Shown: positions 32,218 to 39,563 of the stretch, in pieces
How positions within the stretch are numbered: the first letter of the stretch is position 1
Layout: each line of letters opens with the position of its first letter
Assembly: GCA_902826455.1 (NCBI GenBank)
Contig: CADEEV010000011.1
Location: forward strand, 1 to 64,000
Source of the DNA: an uncultured Acidobacteriota bacterium
GTDB lineage: Bacteria > Acidobacteriota > Vicinamibacteria > Fen-336
Length of the DNA stretch: 64,000 nucleotides
Reading direction: 5' to 3'
Made by a program: the position numbers and the translations under genes
Notes under the pieces: generated by a model
The model's input: the letters and a program-made list of their open reading frames with translations, nothing else
Database searches by the model: none
What the model was told of the DNA's origin: nothing

Positions 32218-34950
32218 CTACTCGTTGTCGACGATCGTCCCCACCGCCTGGCCGTCGGCAATCGTCGCGTTCGTGGGCGCCGACAGGTTGACGACGAACG
32301 TCTCGTCGGGCTCGTCCTCGACGTCGCCCTTCACCGCGACGGTGAGCAGCCGGCTCACCTGGCCGGCCGTGAACGTGACGGTTCCGGACGTCTCGGTGTA
32401 GTCGACGCCGGCCGTCGCCGAGCCGGCCGCCGTCTGGTAGTGCGCCGTCACCGTGTTGAGCGCCGCGCCCGAGAGCGTCACCGTGAACGAGATGTTCTTC
32501 GTGCCGGCGTTGCCCTCGGTGACCGACTTGTCGGCGATCGAGATCGCGGGACTGTCGTCGTTCTGGATCGTGCCGAGGCCCTGGGGGTCGGAGATCGTCA
32601 TGCCCACGGGCGCCGACAGGTTCACGAAGAACGTCTCGTTGGCCTCCTGCGCCTTGTCGCCCTTCACGGGCACGGTGATGGTCTTGCTGGTCTGGCCCGC
32701 GTTGAAGGTCAGGGTGGCGGCCTTGGTCGTGTAGTCCGCGGGGGTCAGGGCCGTGCCGTCCGCCGTGGCGTACTGGAGAGTGACCGTCGCCGTCGGCGCG
32801 GCCGAGAGCGTCACGGTGAACACGAAGCTCGTGGTGGCGGTGGTGCTGCCCTCGGCCAGCGTGACGTTGTTGATCGACGCCGAGACCGGCACGGGCTCGT
32901 CGTCGTCGTTCGTGAGCGTGACGGTCGCGGGCGCCGGCGCGGTGGCGTTCGACGCCCCGGACAGGACGACGCTGAAGGACTCGGTGGGCTCGAAGTCGTG
33001 GTCGCCGGTGACCGTCACCTTGAAGGTCTTGCTGGTCTGGCCTGGGGTGAAGGTGAGCGTCCCCGACGTGGCGACGTAGTCGTTGTTCCCCGTCGTGGCC
33101 GTGCCGTTGGCGGTCGCGTAGTTCACCGTCACCGTCCTGCCGCTGATGGGCGTGAGCTTCACGGTCAGCGTCAGCATCTTCGTGGCCGAGCCCTCCGCGG
33201 CCGTCACGTTGGCGATCGAGAGCGCCGGCAGCGGGTCGTTGTCGTTGATGGTGCCGACGCCCTGGTTGTCGGCGAGGTCGGCGTTCGTCGGGTTCGACAG
33301 GTTGAGGGAGTAGGTCTCGTTGTCCTCGTCCTTCGTGTCGCCCTTCACCTTGACCGTGACGGGCTTCGACGTCTCGCCGGGCGCGAAGGTGAGGGTCGTG
33401 AGGGCGAGGGACGTGTAGTCGGCCGGGGTCGTGGCCGTGCCCGGCGCCGTCGCGTACTGCACCGTCACCGCGTTGGCGCTCGGCGCCGACAGCGACACGG
33501 TGAAGACCGCGTTGGACGTGCCCGAGTTGCCTTCGGTCACCGCCACGTCGTTCACCGAGAGGGTGGGAGTCGGCGTGGTCGACGCCGTGGACCAGCCGAG
33601 GTCGCGGAACGCGCCCAGGGTCAGATCGACGTCGTAGCCAAGATCCCCGTTGAGAGCCGGCTCCATCAACGTGTTCGGCGACGTCATGGTGTCCCAGTGC
33701 GAGACGGACGAACCCGGGCTGAACGTGCTCGGGGTGTAGCTGAACGGGCGGCCCGCGTCGTCGGTGCCGCGCCGGCGGGCTTCGTCGAGCTTCAGGGTGG
33801 CCGTGAGACCGGCGATGTTGTCCTTCAGGAACGCGCCGTCGGACAGCGTGATCCGGGCCGACGGGATCGTGATGGTCCCGTCGCTGCCTCCGAGGCTCGT
33901 GAGGTTGCTGCCATCGGCATCGTTGGCGATCAGGACCGCGACGGCGCCGGCGGTCTGCGCTCTCTTGACCTTGGCGGTGAAGGAGCACGCGCCGCCCGCG
34001 TCCAGCAAGGCGATCTTGCCGGTCAGGTTGGTCACGATCGCGTTGCAGCCCAGCGAGCTCGCGCCGGCGTCGAGGCCGACGACGACCCCGGCCTGGATCG
34101 CGGCGTCGATGGGCGGTCCGAAGGTCGCGGTGCCGACGTACAGCTCGCGGGCCACCGGCGCGGTCACGTTGAGCAGCGCCTGTCCCAGGCCGAGGAAGGC
34201 CGGCACGGCCGCCTCGGTGTTGGCGCCGTCCCACGCGAGGTTGCGCGTGTTGCGCGCCGACGCCTGGCGCTGCGCGTCCGTCATCTGCGTCCAGAACTGG
34301 CCCGTGGTGCGGTCGAACAGGTGCCCCTCGAAGGCGTCCTCGAAGCCGGAGTTCTCGATGCCCGTGGCCGCGTTGACGAAGGTCGCGAACCCGAGCCCGT
34401 GGCCGAATTCGTGGAGCAGCACCGTCACGAGGTCGACGGAGCTCGCAGGCGCGTTGTTGTCGGCGCCCAGGTAGAAGGGAATCCCGGTGAGGCAACCCGG
34501 GTTGCCGAGGTTGACGTTGAAGTTCGCGTTGATGTCGGGATTGGCGGCGCTGAGGTCCGAGCCCGCCAGGCTGTTCGCGAGAGCCTGGGGATACCAGGTG
34601 CTGGCCAGGGGCGCGTTCGGGAAATCGCGATGAATCGTCAGCGTGCCCGCCGAGCCGAGGACCGCGGAGGTGTCGTTGCAGGTCAGCGCCGTGAACTGTG
34701 CCCGGACGACGATCGTGATGTTGCTGTGGATCAAGTCGCCCCAGATGTTGGCCGCGGCCTGGAAGGCATTGAGGCGCTGTTGCCCGAGGGTCGTGCCTGG
34801 GTTGACGCCGACGGGCGCCACCGGCGTCGGATCGTTGAATCCGACTCCGGCGCCGTTATTGTTCTGGATGACGATGGTCGCGGCCGCCCAGGCGGGAGCC
34901 GTGGAGAGCCCGAGGATCGCGATCGCTGCGAGCGTAAAGAAGCGGCGCAT
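32218..34950 (-). CDS. Secreted leishmanolysin-like metalloprotease with PA and four Calx-beta domains
   Basis: A 910-residue exported protein. The signal peptide ends APAWAA (about residue 22). The zinc motif HEFGHGLGF lies at 180-188; a later SHWDTM (near 416) followed by NTLMEP gives the third His and a Met-turn, as in M8/leishmanolysin-type enzymes (inference from motif order). A protease-associated domain (LLDAGGACSFTAKVKRAQ) is inserted between them. From about residue 465 there are four Calx-beta repeats, each starting like VAVTEGNSG or VTLAEGSTT and ending near GTINDND, so they probably bind calcium. I chose the ATG at 34950 for the signal peptide and a GGAAGGA upstream. It lies 2 bases after a small secreted-protein gene, so the two are co-expressed. 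Confidence 0.84.
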   Translation of the reverse strand: MRRFFTLAAIAILGLSTAPAWAAATIVIQNNNGAGVGFNDPTPVAPVGVNPGTTLGQQRLNAFQAAANIWGDLIHSNITIVVRAQFTALTCNDTSAVLGSAGTLTIHRDFPNAPLASTWYPQALANSLAGSDLSAANPDINANFNVNLGNPGCLTGIPFYLGADNNAPASSVDLVTVLLHEFGHGLGFATFVNAATGIENSGFEDAFEGHLFDRTTGQFWTQMTDAQRQASARNTRNLAWDGANTEAAVPAFLGLGQALLNVTAPVARELYVGTATFGPPIDAAIQAGVVVGLDAGASSLGCNAIVTNLTGKIALLDAGGACSFTAKVKRAQTAGAVAVLIANDADGSNLTSLGGSDGTITIPSARITLSDGAFLKDNIAGLTATLKLDEARRRGTDDAGRPFSYTPSTFSPGSSVSHWDTMTSPNTLMEPALNGDLGYDVDLTLGAFRDLGWSTASTTPTPTLSVNDVAVTEGNSGTSNAVFTVSLSAPSANAVTVQYATAPGTATTPADYTSLALTTLTFAPGETSKPVTVKVKGDTKDEDNETYSLNLSNPTNADLADNQGVGTINDNDPLPALSIANVTAAEGSATKMLTLTVKLTPISGRTVTVNYATANGTATTGNNDYVATSGTLTFTPGQTSKTFKVTVTGDHDFEPTESFSVVLSGASNATAPAPATVTLTNDDDEPVPVSASINNVTLAEGSTTATTSFVFTVTLSAAPTATVTLQYATADGTALTPADYTTKAATLTFNAGQTSKTITVPVKGDKAQEANETFFVNLSAPVGMTISDPQGLGTIQNDDSPAISIADKSVTEGNAGTKNISFTVTLSGAALNTVTAHYQTAAGSATAGVDYTETSGTVTFTAGQVSRLLTVAVKGDVEDEPDETFVVNLSAPTNATIADGQAVGTIVDNE
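32221..33567 (-). repeat. Four tandem Calx-beta repeat units
   Basis: Each unit is about 110 residues with a TEG/AEG start, a YATA-type strand, a DYT strand, a LTFxxGQTSK strand and a DExxE strand. Units read YATAPGTATTPADYT, YATANGTATTGNNDY, YATADGTALTPADYT and YQTAAGSATAGVDYT. Confidence 0.85.
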
Positions 34951-34952
34951 CG

Positions 34953-35291
34953 TTACCGGTCCTTCCGCGACACGGCCGGCGTCGTGAGGAAGGAGACGGC
35001 CTGTTCGACGTCGTCGGTGCACAGCCGCTCGTTACCGCCGTCGTCCGTCGCCTTGGCGAGGGCCACGTGCTCGAAGCCTCGCAGCGCCAGTCCGGCGCCC
35101 TTCTCCGGCGCGAGATCCTTCGTGCTCTTCGCGAGGATCTTCTGGATCTCGCTCCGGTAGGCGGCGATCTGCTTCTGGGTGATCGCATCCCGCGCCGTGT
35201 CGGCCTTCGGGGGATCCTGCGCGCTCGAGACGCCGGCCGAAGCACACACGACGACGGCCAGCCCGAAGAGCGCCAAACGAGTGCGAGACAT
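34953..35291 (-). CDS. Small secreted protein of unknown function
   Basis: A 112-residue protein. The signal peptide MSRTRLALFGLAVVVCASAG ends near SSAQ. The mature part is helical and charged (QKQIAAYRSEIQKILAKSTK), with a single Cys in RLCTDDVEQ. I do not recognise a family. The ATG at 35291 lies 7 bases after a strong GGAGG, better placed than the upstream TTG at 35297. It precedes the Calx-beta protease by 2 bases; a chaperone, inhibitor or propeptide-like partner is possible but unproven. A 32-base palindrome sits directly before its ribosome site. Confidence 0.72.
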   Translation of the reverse strand: MSRTRLALFGLAVVVCASAGVSSAQDPPKADTARDAITQKQIAAYRSEIQKILAKSTKDLAPEKGAGLALRGFEHVALAKATDDGGNERLCTDDVEQAVSFLTTPAVSRKDR

Positions 35292-35302
35292 GGTCAATCC
35301 TC

Positions 35303-35334
35303 CGAAGGGAAGTACATCCGTGTACTCCCCTTCG
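35303..35334. promoter_or_regulatory. 32-base palindrome (14-bp arms) in the leader or promoter
   Basis: Arms 35303-35316 and 35321-35334 around a 4-base loop (TCCG on the plus strand), with one mismatch. The core is GTACA-N4-TGTAC. It lies directly upstream of the GGAGG of the small secreted-protein gene and covers the predicted -10, so it could be a repressor operator or an mRNA hairpin next to the ribosome site. Confidence 0.75.
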
Positions 35335-35347
35335 CGAGGTTCGTCAA
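35319..35347 (-). promoter_or_regulatory. Promoter of the small secreted protein-protease genes
   Basis: Minus-strand TTGACG (35342-35347), 17-base spacer, weak -10 TACACG (35319-35324) lying inside the 32-base palindrome. Confidence 0.5.
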
Positions 35348-35375
35348 CGTTGGCCGGGCTGGAGTGTGACGCGGC

Positions 35376-36506
35376 TTACGTTCGGACGACGGGCAGCGGG
35401 ATCGCGCGAGTGGGGACCGCGAGGCGCGTCGGCATCTTCGTCACGGCGCAATTCTGGCAGATCGGCTCGCCGGCCTTGCCCTTTTGATCCCAGGTCCGCG
35501 CGCGGTGGGAGTCACGCAGGCGATCGAAGTTGCGCGACGCCCAGGCTTGCTCGATCGAGACCATGGGCGCGTAGCCCTGCGCCTTCACGACCGGGCCGCC
35601 GTCGATCTCCAGCGTGAAGCCCTGGCAGCACGGCATCGTGTGGCGGCCGTCCCAGGTCACGACCATGCGGCGGAACGGATCCGAGCACTGGAACTCATTC
35701 GCGTCCATCTGGCGCCACTCCGCGGCCTTCCAGTGGTGCTGGATGCCGGCGGGGAAGTAGCACTCGCTGATGGACATCCAGTCGACGCCCATCTTGCCCT
35801 TCCAGAACTCTTCCATGCGCCCGCTGTCGACCGCGTCGGCGTTCAGGTGGGTGCGCACGACCGAGGCGCGGATGCGACAGTCCGGCGCGCTCTTGCCTTC
35901 GGCGCGCGCGCGCACGGCCGTGCGCACGGAGTTGAGCAGGATCTCCCAGCTGCCGCCGACGCGCTGGCGATGGTAGGTCTCGGGGTCGCAGGCGTCGACC
36001 GAGAACATCAGGTCCGTGATGCCGGCCTCGACGATCTTGCCGAACAGGTCGGGCTGCTTGCGGGCGAGGCCGTTGCCGTTGCTGTTCATCATGATGTCGG
36101 GGAAGCCCAGGCCGTGGGCCTCGCGCACGAACGACACGATGCGCGGGTGCAGGGACGGCTCGCCGCGGTAGTTGAGCTTGATCGAGCTGACGCCGATGTC
36201 CGCGCACTGTTGCAGGAGCCGGCCGTACAGCACCGGGTCCATGTAGCCGCGCTGGTAGGTGTGCTCGTCGAAGCCCTGGGTCCGGATGTGCTCGTGGGTC
36301 CAGATCTGGCAGAAGCCCTGAGGGTCTTCCTCGGAGCTGCCGCAGCGCAGGTCGCAGACCGCGACGCTCTCGAGGTCGACGTGGACCGGATGGTCGGAGG
36401 GATCGAGGGCGTTCTCGCGACGGTCCCACTCCTTCCGATAGGCTTCGTAGCGCTCGCTGCGGGTCGGAAGGCCGCCGAGCACGCTGAACGTCGGGTCCTT
36501 GCTCAC
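35376..36506 (-). CDS. Radical SAM/SPASM-type protein with an unusual cluster motif
   Basis: A 376-residue protein with the radical SAM layout: VHVDLESVAVC, then cluster cysteines Cys51-x3-Cys55-x10-Cys66 instead of the usual CX3CX2C. NYRGEPSLHP (GE-type SAM motif), MNSNGNGL and MFSVDACDPETYHRQR follow. The C-terminal half has CCQGF and CQNC, as in SPASM or twitch auxiliary-cluster domains. It should use an Fe-S cluster and S-adenosylmethionine for radical chemistry on an unknown substrate. The GTG start lies 8 bases after TAGACT (36515-36520), so the mRNA may be leaderless. The next genes downstream are the convergent-free secreted-protein block, which gives no clear hint of substrate. Confidence 0.82.
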   Translation of the reverse strand: MSKDPTFSVLGGLPTRSERYEAYRKEWDRRENALDPSDHPVHVDLESVAVCDLRCGSSEEDPQGFCQIWTHEHIRTQGFDEHTYQRGYMDPVLYGRLLQQCADIGVSSIKLNYRGEPSLHPRIVSFVREAHGLGFPDIMMNSNGNGLARKQPDLFGKIVEAGITDLMFSVDACDPETYHRQRVGGSWEILLNSVRTAVRARAEGKSAPDCRIRASVVRTHLNADAVDSGRMEEFWKGKMGVDWMSISECYFPAGIQHHWKAAEWRQMDANEFQCSDPFRRMVVTWDGRHTMPCCQGFTLEIDGGPVVKAQGYAPMVSIEQAWASRNFDRLRDSHRARTWDQKGKAGEPICQNCAVTKMPTRLAVPTRAIPLPVVRT

Positions 36507-36514
36507 AGACGACG

Positions 36515-36520
36515 AGTCTA
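36515..36520 (-). promoter_or_regulatory. -10 element 8 bases before a GTG start
   Basis: TAGACT on the minus strand; the GTG of the radical SAM gene follows after 8 bases. No convincing -35. Confidence 0.5.
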
Positions 36521-36555
36521 GCGCGAAGGTCCGGAGCGCCGGTAACGGAGCGGGA

Positions 36556-37287
36556 TCAGCAGCCGGGACGGTCGGCCTCGGGGATGTCGTCGCCCCGCAC
36601 GCCGTTCGAGAACACCGTGGCCTTCACGCGCAGCTTGGTCGTGTCGTTGACGTTCCAGGTGCCCGAGCGCCATTCGGTGTTGCTCTGCTTGGTGCCGTCG
36701 CGCTCGGCGATCTTGCTGCCCGCCGCGTTGAAGGCCTCGAACATCACGCGGTCCACCTGGGCCGACGCGCTCACGTCGGCGGAGTTGTGGCCGAGCTTGA
36801 GGTCGGCCGCGGCGACGACCGTGGCGTCGCAGCCCGTGTTCTTGCTCACGCTGATGCTGACGTCCACGTAGGCCTTGACCGTCCGTTCGGCGCACTGGCG
36901 TGCCGGGCCCCCGGACGCATTCTCGACGCACAGGTTGAGGCGGTACACCGTCACCCCGTCGCTGCCGAAGCGGTGGGAGAAGCCGCAGCCCGACGTCGGC
37001 TGCAGGCCGTTGCCGTCGCCGAGGTCCGCGAAGTAGCGCAGGCCCTGGCCGCCCGCGCCGTCGCGGCTGTCGCAGAGGCTGAAGTTGACGTCGACCGGCT
37101 GCTTGCCCGCGCTCTTGCTGAGGCTGATCTTGAGCGACGGCGAGCCGGCGGGGGGCAAGGTCGTGGTGGGCGGCGGAGCCAGGGTCGTCGTGGGCGGGGG
37201 ATTCGGTCCCGTCGTGCCCCCGCCACCGCCGCCGCAAGAAGGCAGCCCGACCAGCAGGACCGCGAGCCACGCGAGATCTCTTCTCAT
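36556..37287 (-). CDS. Lipoprotein with Gly-run, Thr/Pro linker and a domain shared with a Thr-rich protein at 51.4 kb
   Basis: A 243-residue lipoprotein: signal peptide with lipobox LPSC (Cys18) followed by GGGGGG and a linker containing PPPTTTLAPPPTTTLPP. The next domain reads VDVNFSLCDSRDG, then LRYFADLGDGNG, then CGFSHRF, and resembles SLDVTVDMCDTTPQ and VRFTIDFG in the protein encoded at 51429-52865. The C-terminal part (VFSNGVRGDDIPEADRPGC) ends in Cys. It starts 25 bases after the stop of the outer-membrane barrel gene, with a GGCGGAGG ribosome site, so both are probably co-transcribed. Function unknown. Confidence 0.78.
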   Translation of the reverse strand: MRRDLAWLAVLLVGLPSCGGGGGGTTGPNPPPTTTLAPPPTTTLPPAGSPSLKISLSKSAGKQPVDVNFSLCDSRDGAGGQGLRYFADLGDGNGLQPTSGCGFSHRFGSDGVTVYRLNLCVENASGGPARQCAERTVKAYVDVSISVSKNTGCDATVVAAADLKLGHNSADVSASAQVDRVMFEAFNAAGSKIAERDGTKQSNTEWRSGTWNVNDTTKLRVKATVFSNGVRGDDIPEADRPGC

Positions 37288-37311
37288 GTATGCCTCCGCC
37301 TTGCGGCGCGT

Positions 37312-38535
37312 CTAGAAACGCACGACGAGCGAAACGAGACCTTCCTTGACCTCGCCCGACAGGCTCACGGCGCCGTCGAGCTGGCCGCGATCGCCGAACA
37401 CGAGGCCGCCGCCGAAGGTGACGAACGTGGCGCCCGCGTCGACGCCACCGTCCTTGTTGAAGTCGGGGCGGCGGTAGGCGCCCGCGCGGGCCAGGAACAG
37501 CGGGTTGCCGGGAAACGCGCGCTCGACGCCGACGTGGAGCTGCACCACGTCGTCGAAGGGCGCGGGCGGCAGGTCGTTGGTGGCCGGCGGGTAGATGTCG
37601 AACGGGATGCCGCGGAACAGCGTGCGGCTGAGCTGGGAGTAGCGCACGAGCGAGGCGTCCGCCGCGACCAGCCACTCGCCCGACGGGCGGAAGCCGAAGC
37701 CGACGCCCCAGGTGTCGGGGATGGCGATCGGGCCGCCGGCGCACAGGCCGGCCTCGGGGCAGGACACCGGGCCGTCGATCGAGCCCTCGAAGTCGACCTC
37801 GTAGGGGATCTCGAAGCGACCGCCGCGCTTGAAGACGGCGCCCGCCGAGAGGCGGCCGTTGGGGTTCACGAGCACGCCGGCGCTGAAGACCAGCGTCTGG
37901 TCCGTGGCGTCGGCCGCGGCGCGATCGCTGAAGGACTGGTCGCCCGTGATCGTGTTCTCGTTGAGGTAGTCGAGTCGCAGGCGCCTCAGCCCGGCGGTGG
38001 CTCCGATGGAGACCCGGCTTCCGACCTTCACCGCTCCCGACACGCCCAGGTCCGAGAGCAGCATGTCGATGCGGCTCGTGCTCGCGAACCCGGTGGGCGC
38101 CGACTCGCTGGAGAAGCGCACCTCCCCGGAGAACGAGCGGTCGATCGCGATCTTCGAGACCTGCTGGTAGTAGGCGGAGAACGAGAACGGCTTCTTAGGC
38201 GCGACGACGCTCACGTAGGACGGGCTGAACGCCGACGACGCGGGCGAGCGATAGCCGCCCCTCGAGAGCTCCGGGAAGCGCGTGAAGCGGCCGTGAGCCG
38301 AAGCCTCCGGTTTCGTCAGGATGATCAGGCCGGCCGGGTTCGACGCCGCCGCCGTCGCGTCGTCCGCCACGCCGACGAAGGTGGCGCCCATGGCCAGGGA
38401 GCGGGCGCCCGGAGGGAAGAACTGGAAGGGAATGCTGGAGAAGCCGACCTCGGGGGCCTGGCTCTCCTGGGCCCGGGCGCTTCCGGCGGCCAGGCTCAGC
38501 ACGACGAGAGAGAGGGAGACGGCCGAACGCAACAT
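37312..38535 (-). CDS. Outer-membrane beta-barrel protein (FadL/OmpP1-like)
   Basis: A 407-residue outer-membrane protein. The signal peptide ends ARAQ, and the next residues SSIPFQFFPPGARSLAMGAT and ATAAASNPAGL are the characteristic N-terminal hatch of FadL/PorV-like proteins. Alternating strands follow, and the chain ends in Phe (SLVVRF) for BAM insertion. It may transport hydrophobic compounds or, like PorV, help in export; the sequence does not decide this. It has its own promoter (TTGACC-N18-TAGGCT), whose -10 ends 6 bases before the ATG, so the transcript may be leaderless. Confidence 0.87.
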   Translation of the reverse strand: MLRSAVSLSLVVLSLAAGSARAQESQAPEVGFSSIPFQFFPPGARSLAMGATFVGVADDATAAASNPAGLIILTKPEASAHGRFTRFPELSRGGYRSPASSAFSPSYVSVVAPKKPFSFSAYYQQVSKIAIDRSFSGEVRFSSESAPTGFASTSRIDMLLSDLGVSGAVKVGSRVSIGATAGLRRLRLDYLNENTITGDQSFSDRAAADATDQTLVFSAGVLVNPNGRLSAGAVFKRGGRFEIPYEVDFEGSIDGPVSCPEAGLCAGGPIAIPDTWGVGFGFRPSGEWLVAADASLVRYSQLSRTLFRGIPFDIYPPATNDLPPAPFDDVVQLHVGVERAFPGNPLFLARAGAYRRPDFNKDGGVDAGATFVTFGGGLVFGDRGQLDGAVSLSGEVKEGLVSLVVRF

Positions 38536-38541
38536 CGACGC

Positions 38542-38571
38542 AGCCTAGAGCACGGGCTCCCGCGCGGTCAA
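38542..38571 (-). promoter_or_regulatory. Promoter of the outer-membrane barrel gene
   Basis: Minus-strand TTGACC (38566-38571), 18-base spacer, TAGGCT (38542-38547). The ATG at 38535 is 6 bases after the -10. The -35 overlaps the end of the TPR gene. Confidence 0.65.
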
Positions 38572-39563
38572 GGTTGAAGCGCACCGACCACGGCGGGGGA
38601 GAGGTACCTGTCCTTCTCGAGGACCTCTCGTCCGGCGGCACCGCTCTGGGCCAGGAGCGCACGCGCCTCGCGCAGCGCCGGCTCGCCGGCCGGACCCTGC
38701 ATCAGCGCGGCCGAGGCCAGGGCCGCCGCCTGATAGGCGAGGAGTCGCTGGCGCGCCGGTGCCGGTGTCGACTGGACCAGGCGCGCGAGCTGGGCGGCCG
38801 CGTCCTGATAGCGCCCGGAGTAGAGGGCCTCGAAGGCCGCGCGGCGTTCCTCGACGCTCGGCAGACCCGGACGCGGCGTCGGCGACGCCGACGGCTTCAC
38901 CGGCGTGGGCGGCGCGGGGACGACGCGGGCCCTGTCCTCCAGCTTCGCCAGCTCGAGCGCGGCCTGGAGCACGGCGGCGCTCTGGGGGTAGCGTTCGAGA
39001 GCCGAGTCCACGATGCGACGGGCCTCGGCGAGCCGGCCCTGCTTCATGAAGTCGCGGGCGATCCCCACCATGCCGGCGTCGCCCCTGTCTTCGGCCGGCG
39101 GAGCCGTCGGCACGGGCGTCGGTGGCGGTGTCGGCGTCGCCGCGGTCACCGGGGCCGTCTGCCCCAGGCGGATCCGGCAGAGCTGGAGCATGTCCTTGAG
39201 CGGCTCGAACTCCGGATCGGCCTGCGCCACGAGCCCGCTCGCCTGCACCTTGGTGAGCTGTTCGAGGGCGTCGGGATAGTTGCGCTGGTTGAAGTACACG
39301 AGGCCGAGCTGGTACTCGGGCAAGTAGTCGATCGAGCGCACGCCGTACATCCGGACCTGCCGCCCCGGCCGCGGCCCGGACAGCATGGCCGCCTTCAGGC
39401 GCTTCTCGGCCTCGCTCCACTTCCGCGACTGGATCGACTTCAACGCGTTCTGGTAGAGCTCGTACCAGGGATCCTCCGCGCGCAGGGCGGGGGGATGGGA
39501 GGCGGCGCCCGTGGCGAGGACCACGAGCAGGGCCACGGCCCGCGCGGCGCCCGAGGTCTTCAT
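38568..39563 (-). CDS. Exported TPR-repeat protein
   Basis: A 331-residue protein with a signal peptide (MKTSGAARAVALLVVLATGA) and TPR-type helices: YELYQNALKSIQSRKWSEAE, YQLGLVYFNQRNYPDALEQL and FMKQGRLAEARRIVDSALER. Two Pro-rich linkers (TPTPPPTPVPTAPP and PTPVKPSASPTP) separate the helical blocks. Its ATG shares one base with the stop of the kinase gene, so the two are translationally coupled. It may act as a periplasmic partner of the membrane-anchored kinase (inference). Confidence 0.82.
   Translation of the reverse strand: MKTSGAARAVALLVVLATGAASHPPALRAEDPWYELYQNALKSIQSRKWSEAEKRLKAAMLSGPRPGRQVRMYGVRSIDYLPEYQLGLVYFNQRNYPDALEQLTKVQASGLVAQADPEFEPLKDMLQLCRIRLGQTAPVTAATPTPPPTPVPTAPPAEDRGDAGMVGIARDFMKQGRLAEARRIVDSALERYPQSAAVLQAALELAKLEDRARVVPAPPTPVKPSASPTPRPGLPSVEERRAAFEALYSGRYQDAAAQLARLVQSTPAPARQRLLAYQAAALASAALMQGPAGEPALREARALLAQSGAAGREVLEKDRYLSPAVVGALQP

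Noticed and set aside
32221-33567. Repeats in this stretch considered as a DNA tandem array or mobile element
   Set aside because: They are diverged Calx-beta protein domains with about 110-residue period; there are no terminal inverted repeats or transposase.
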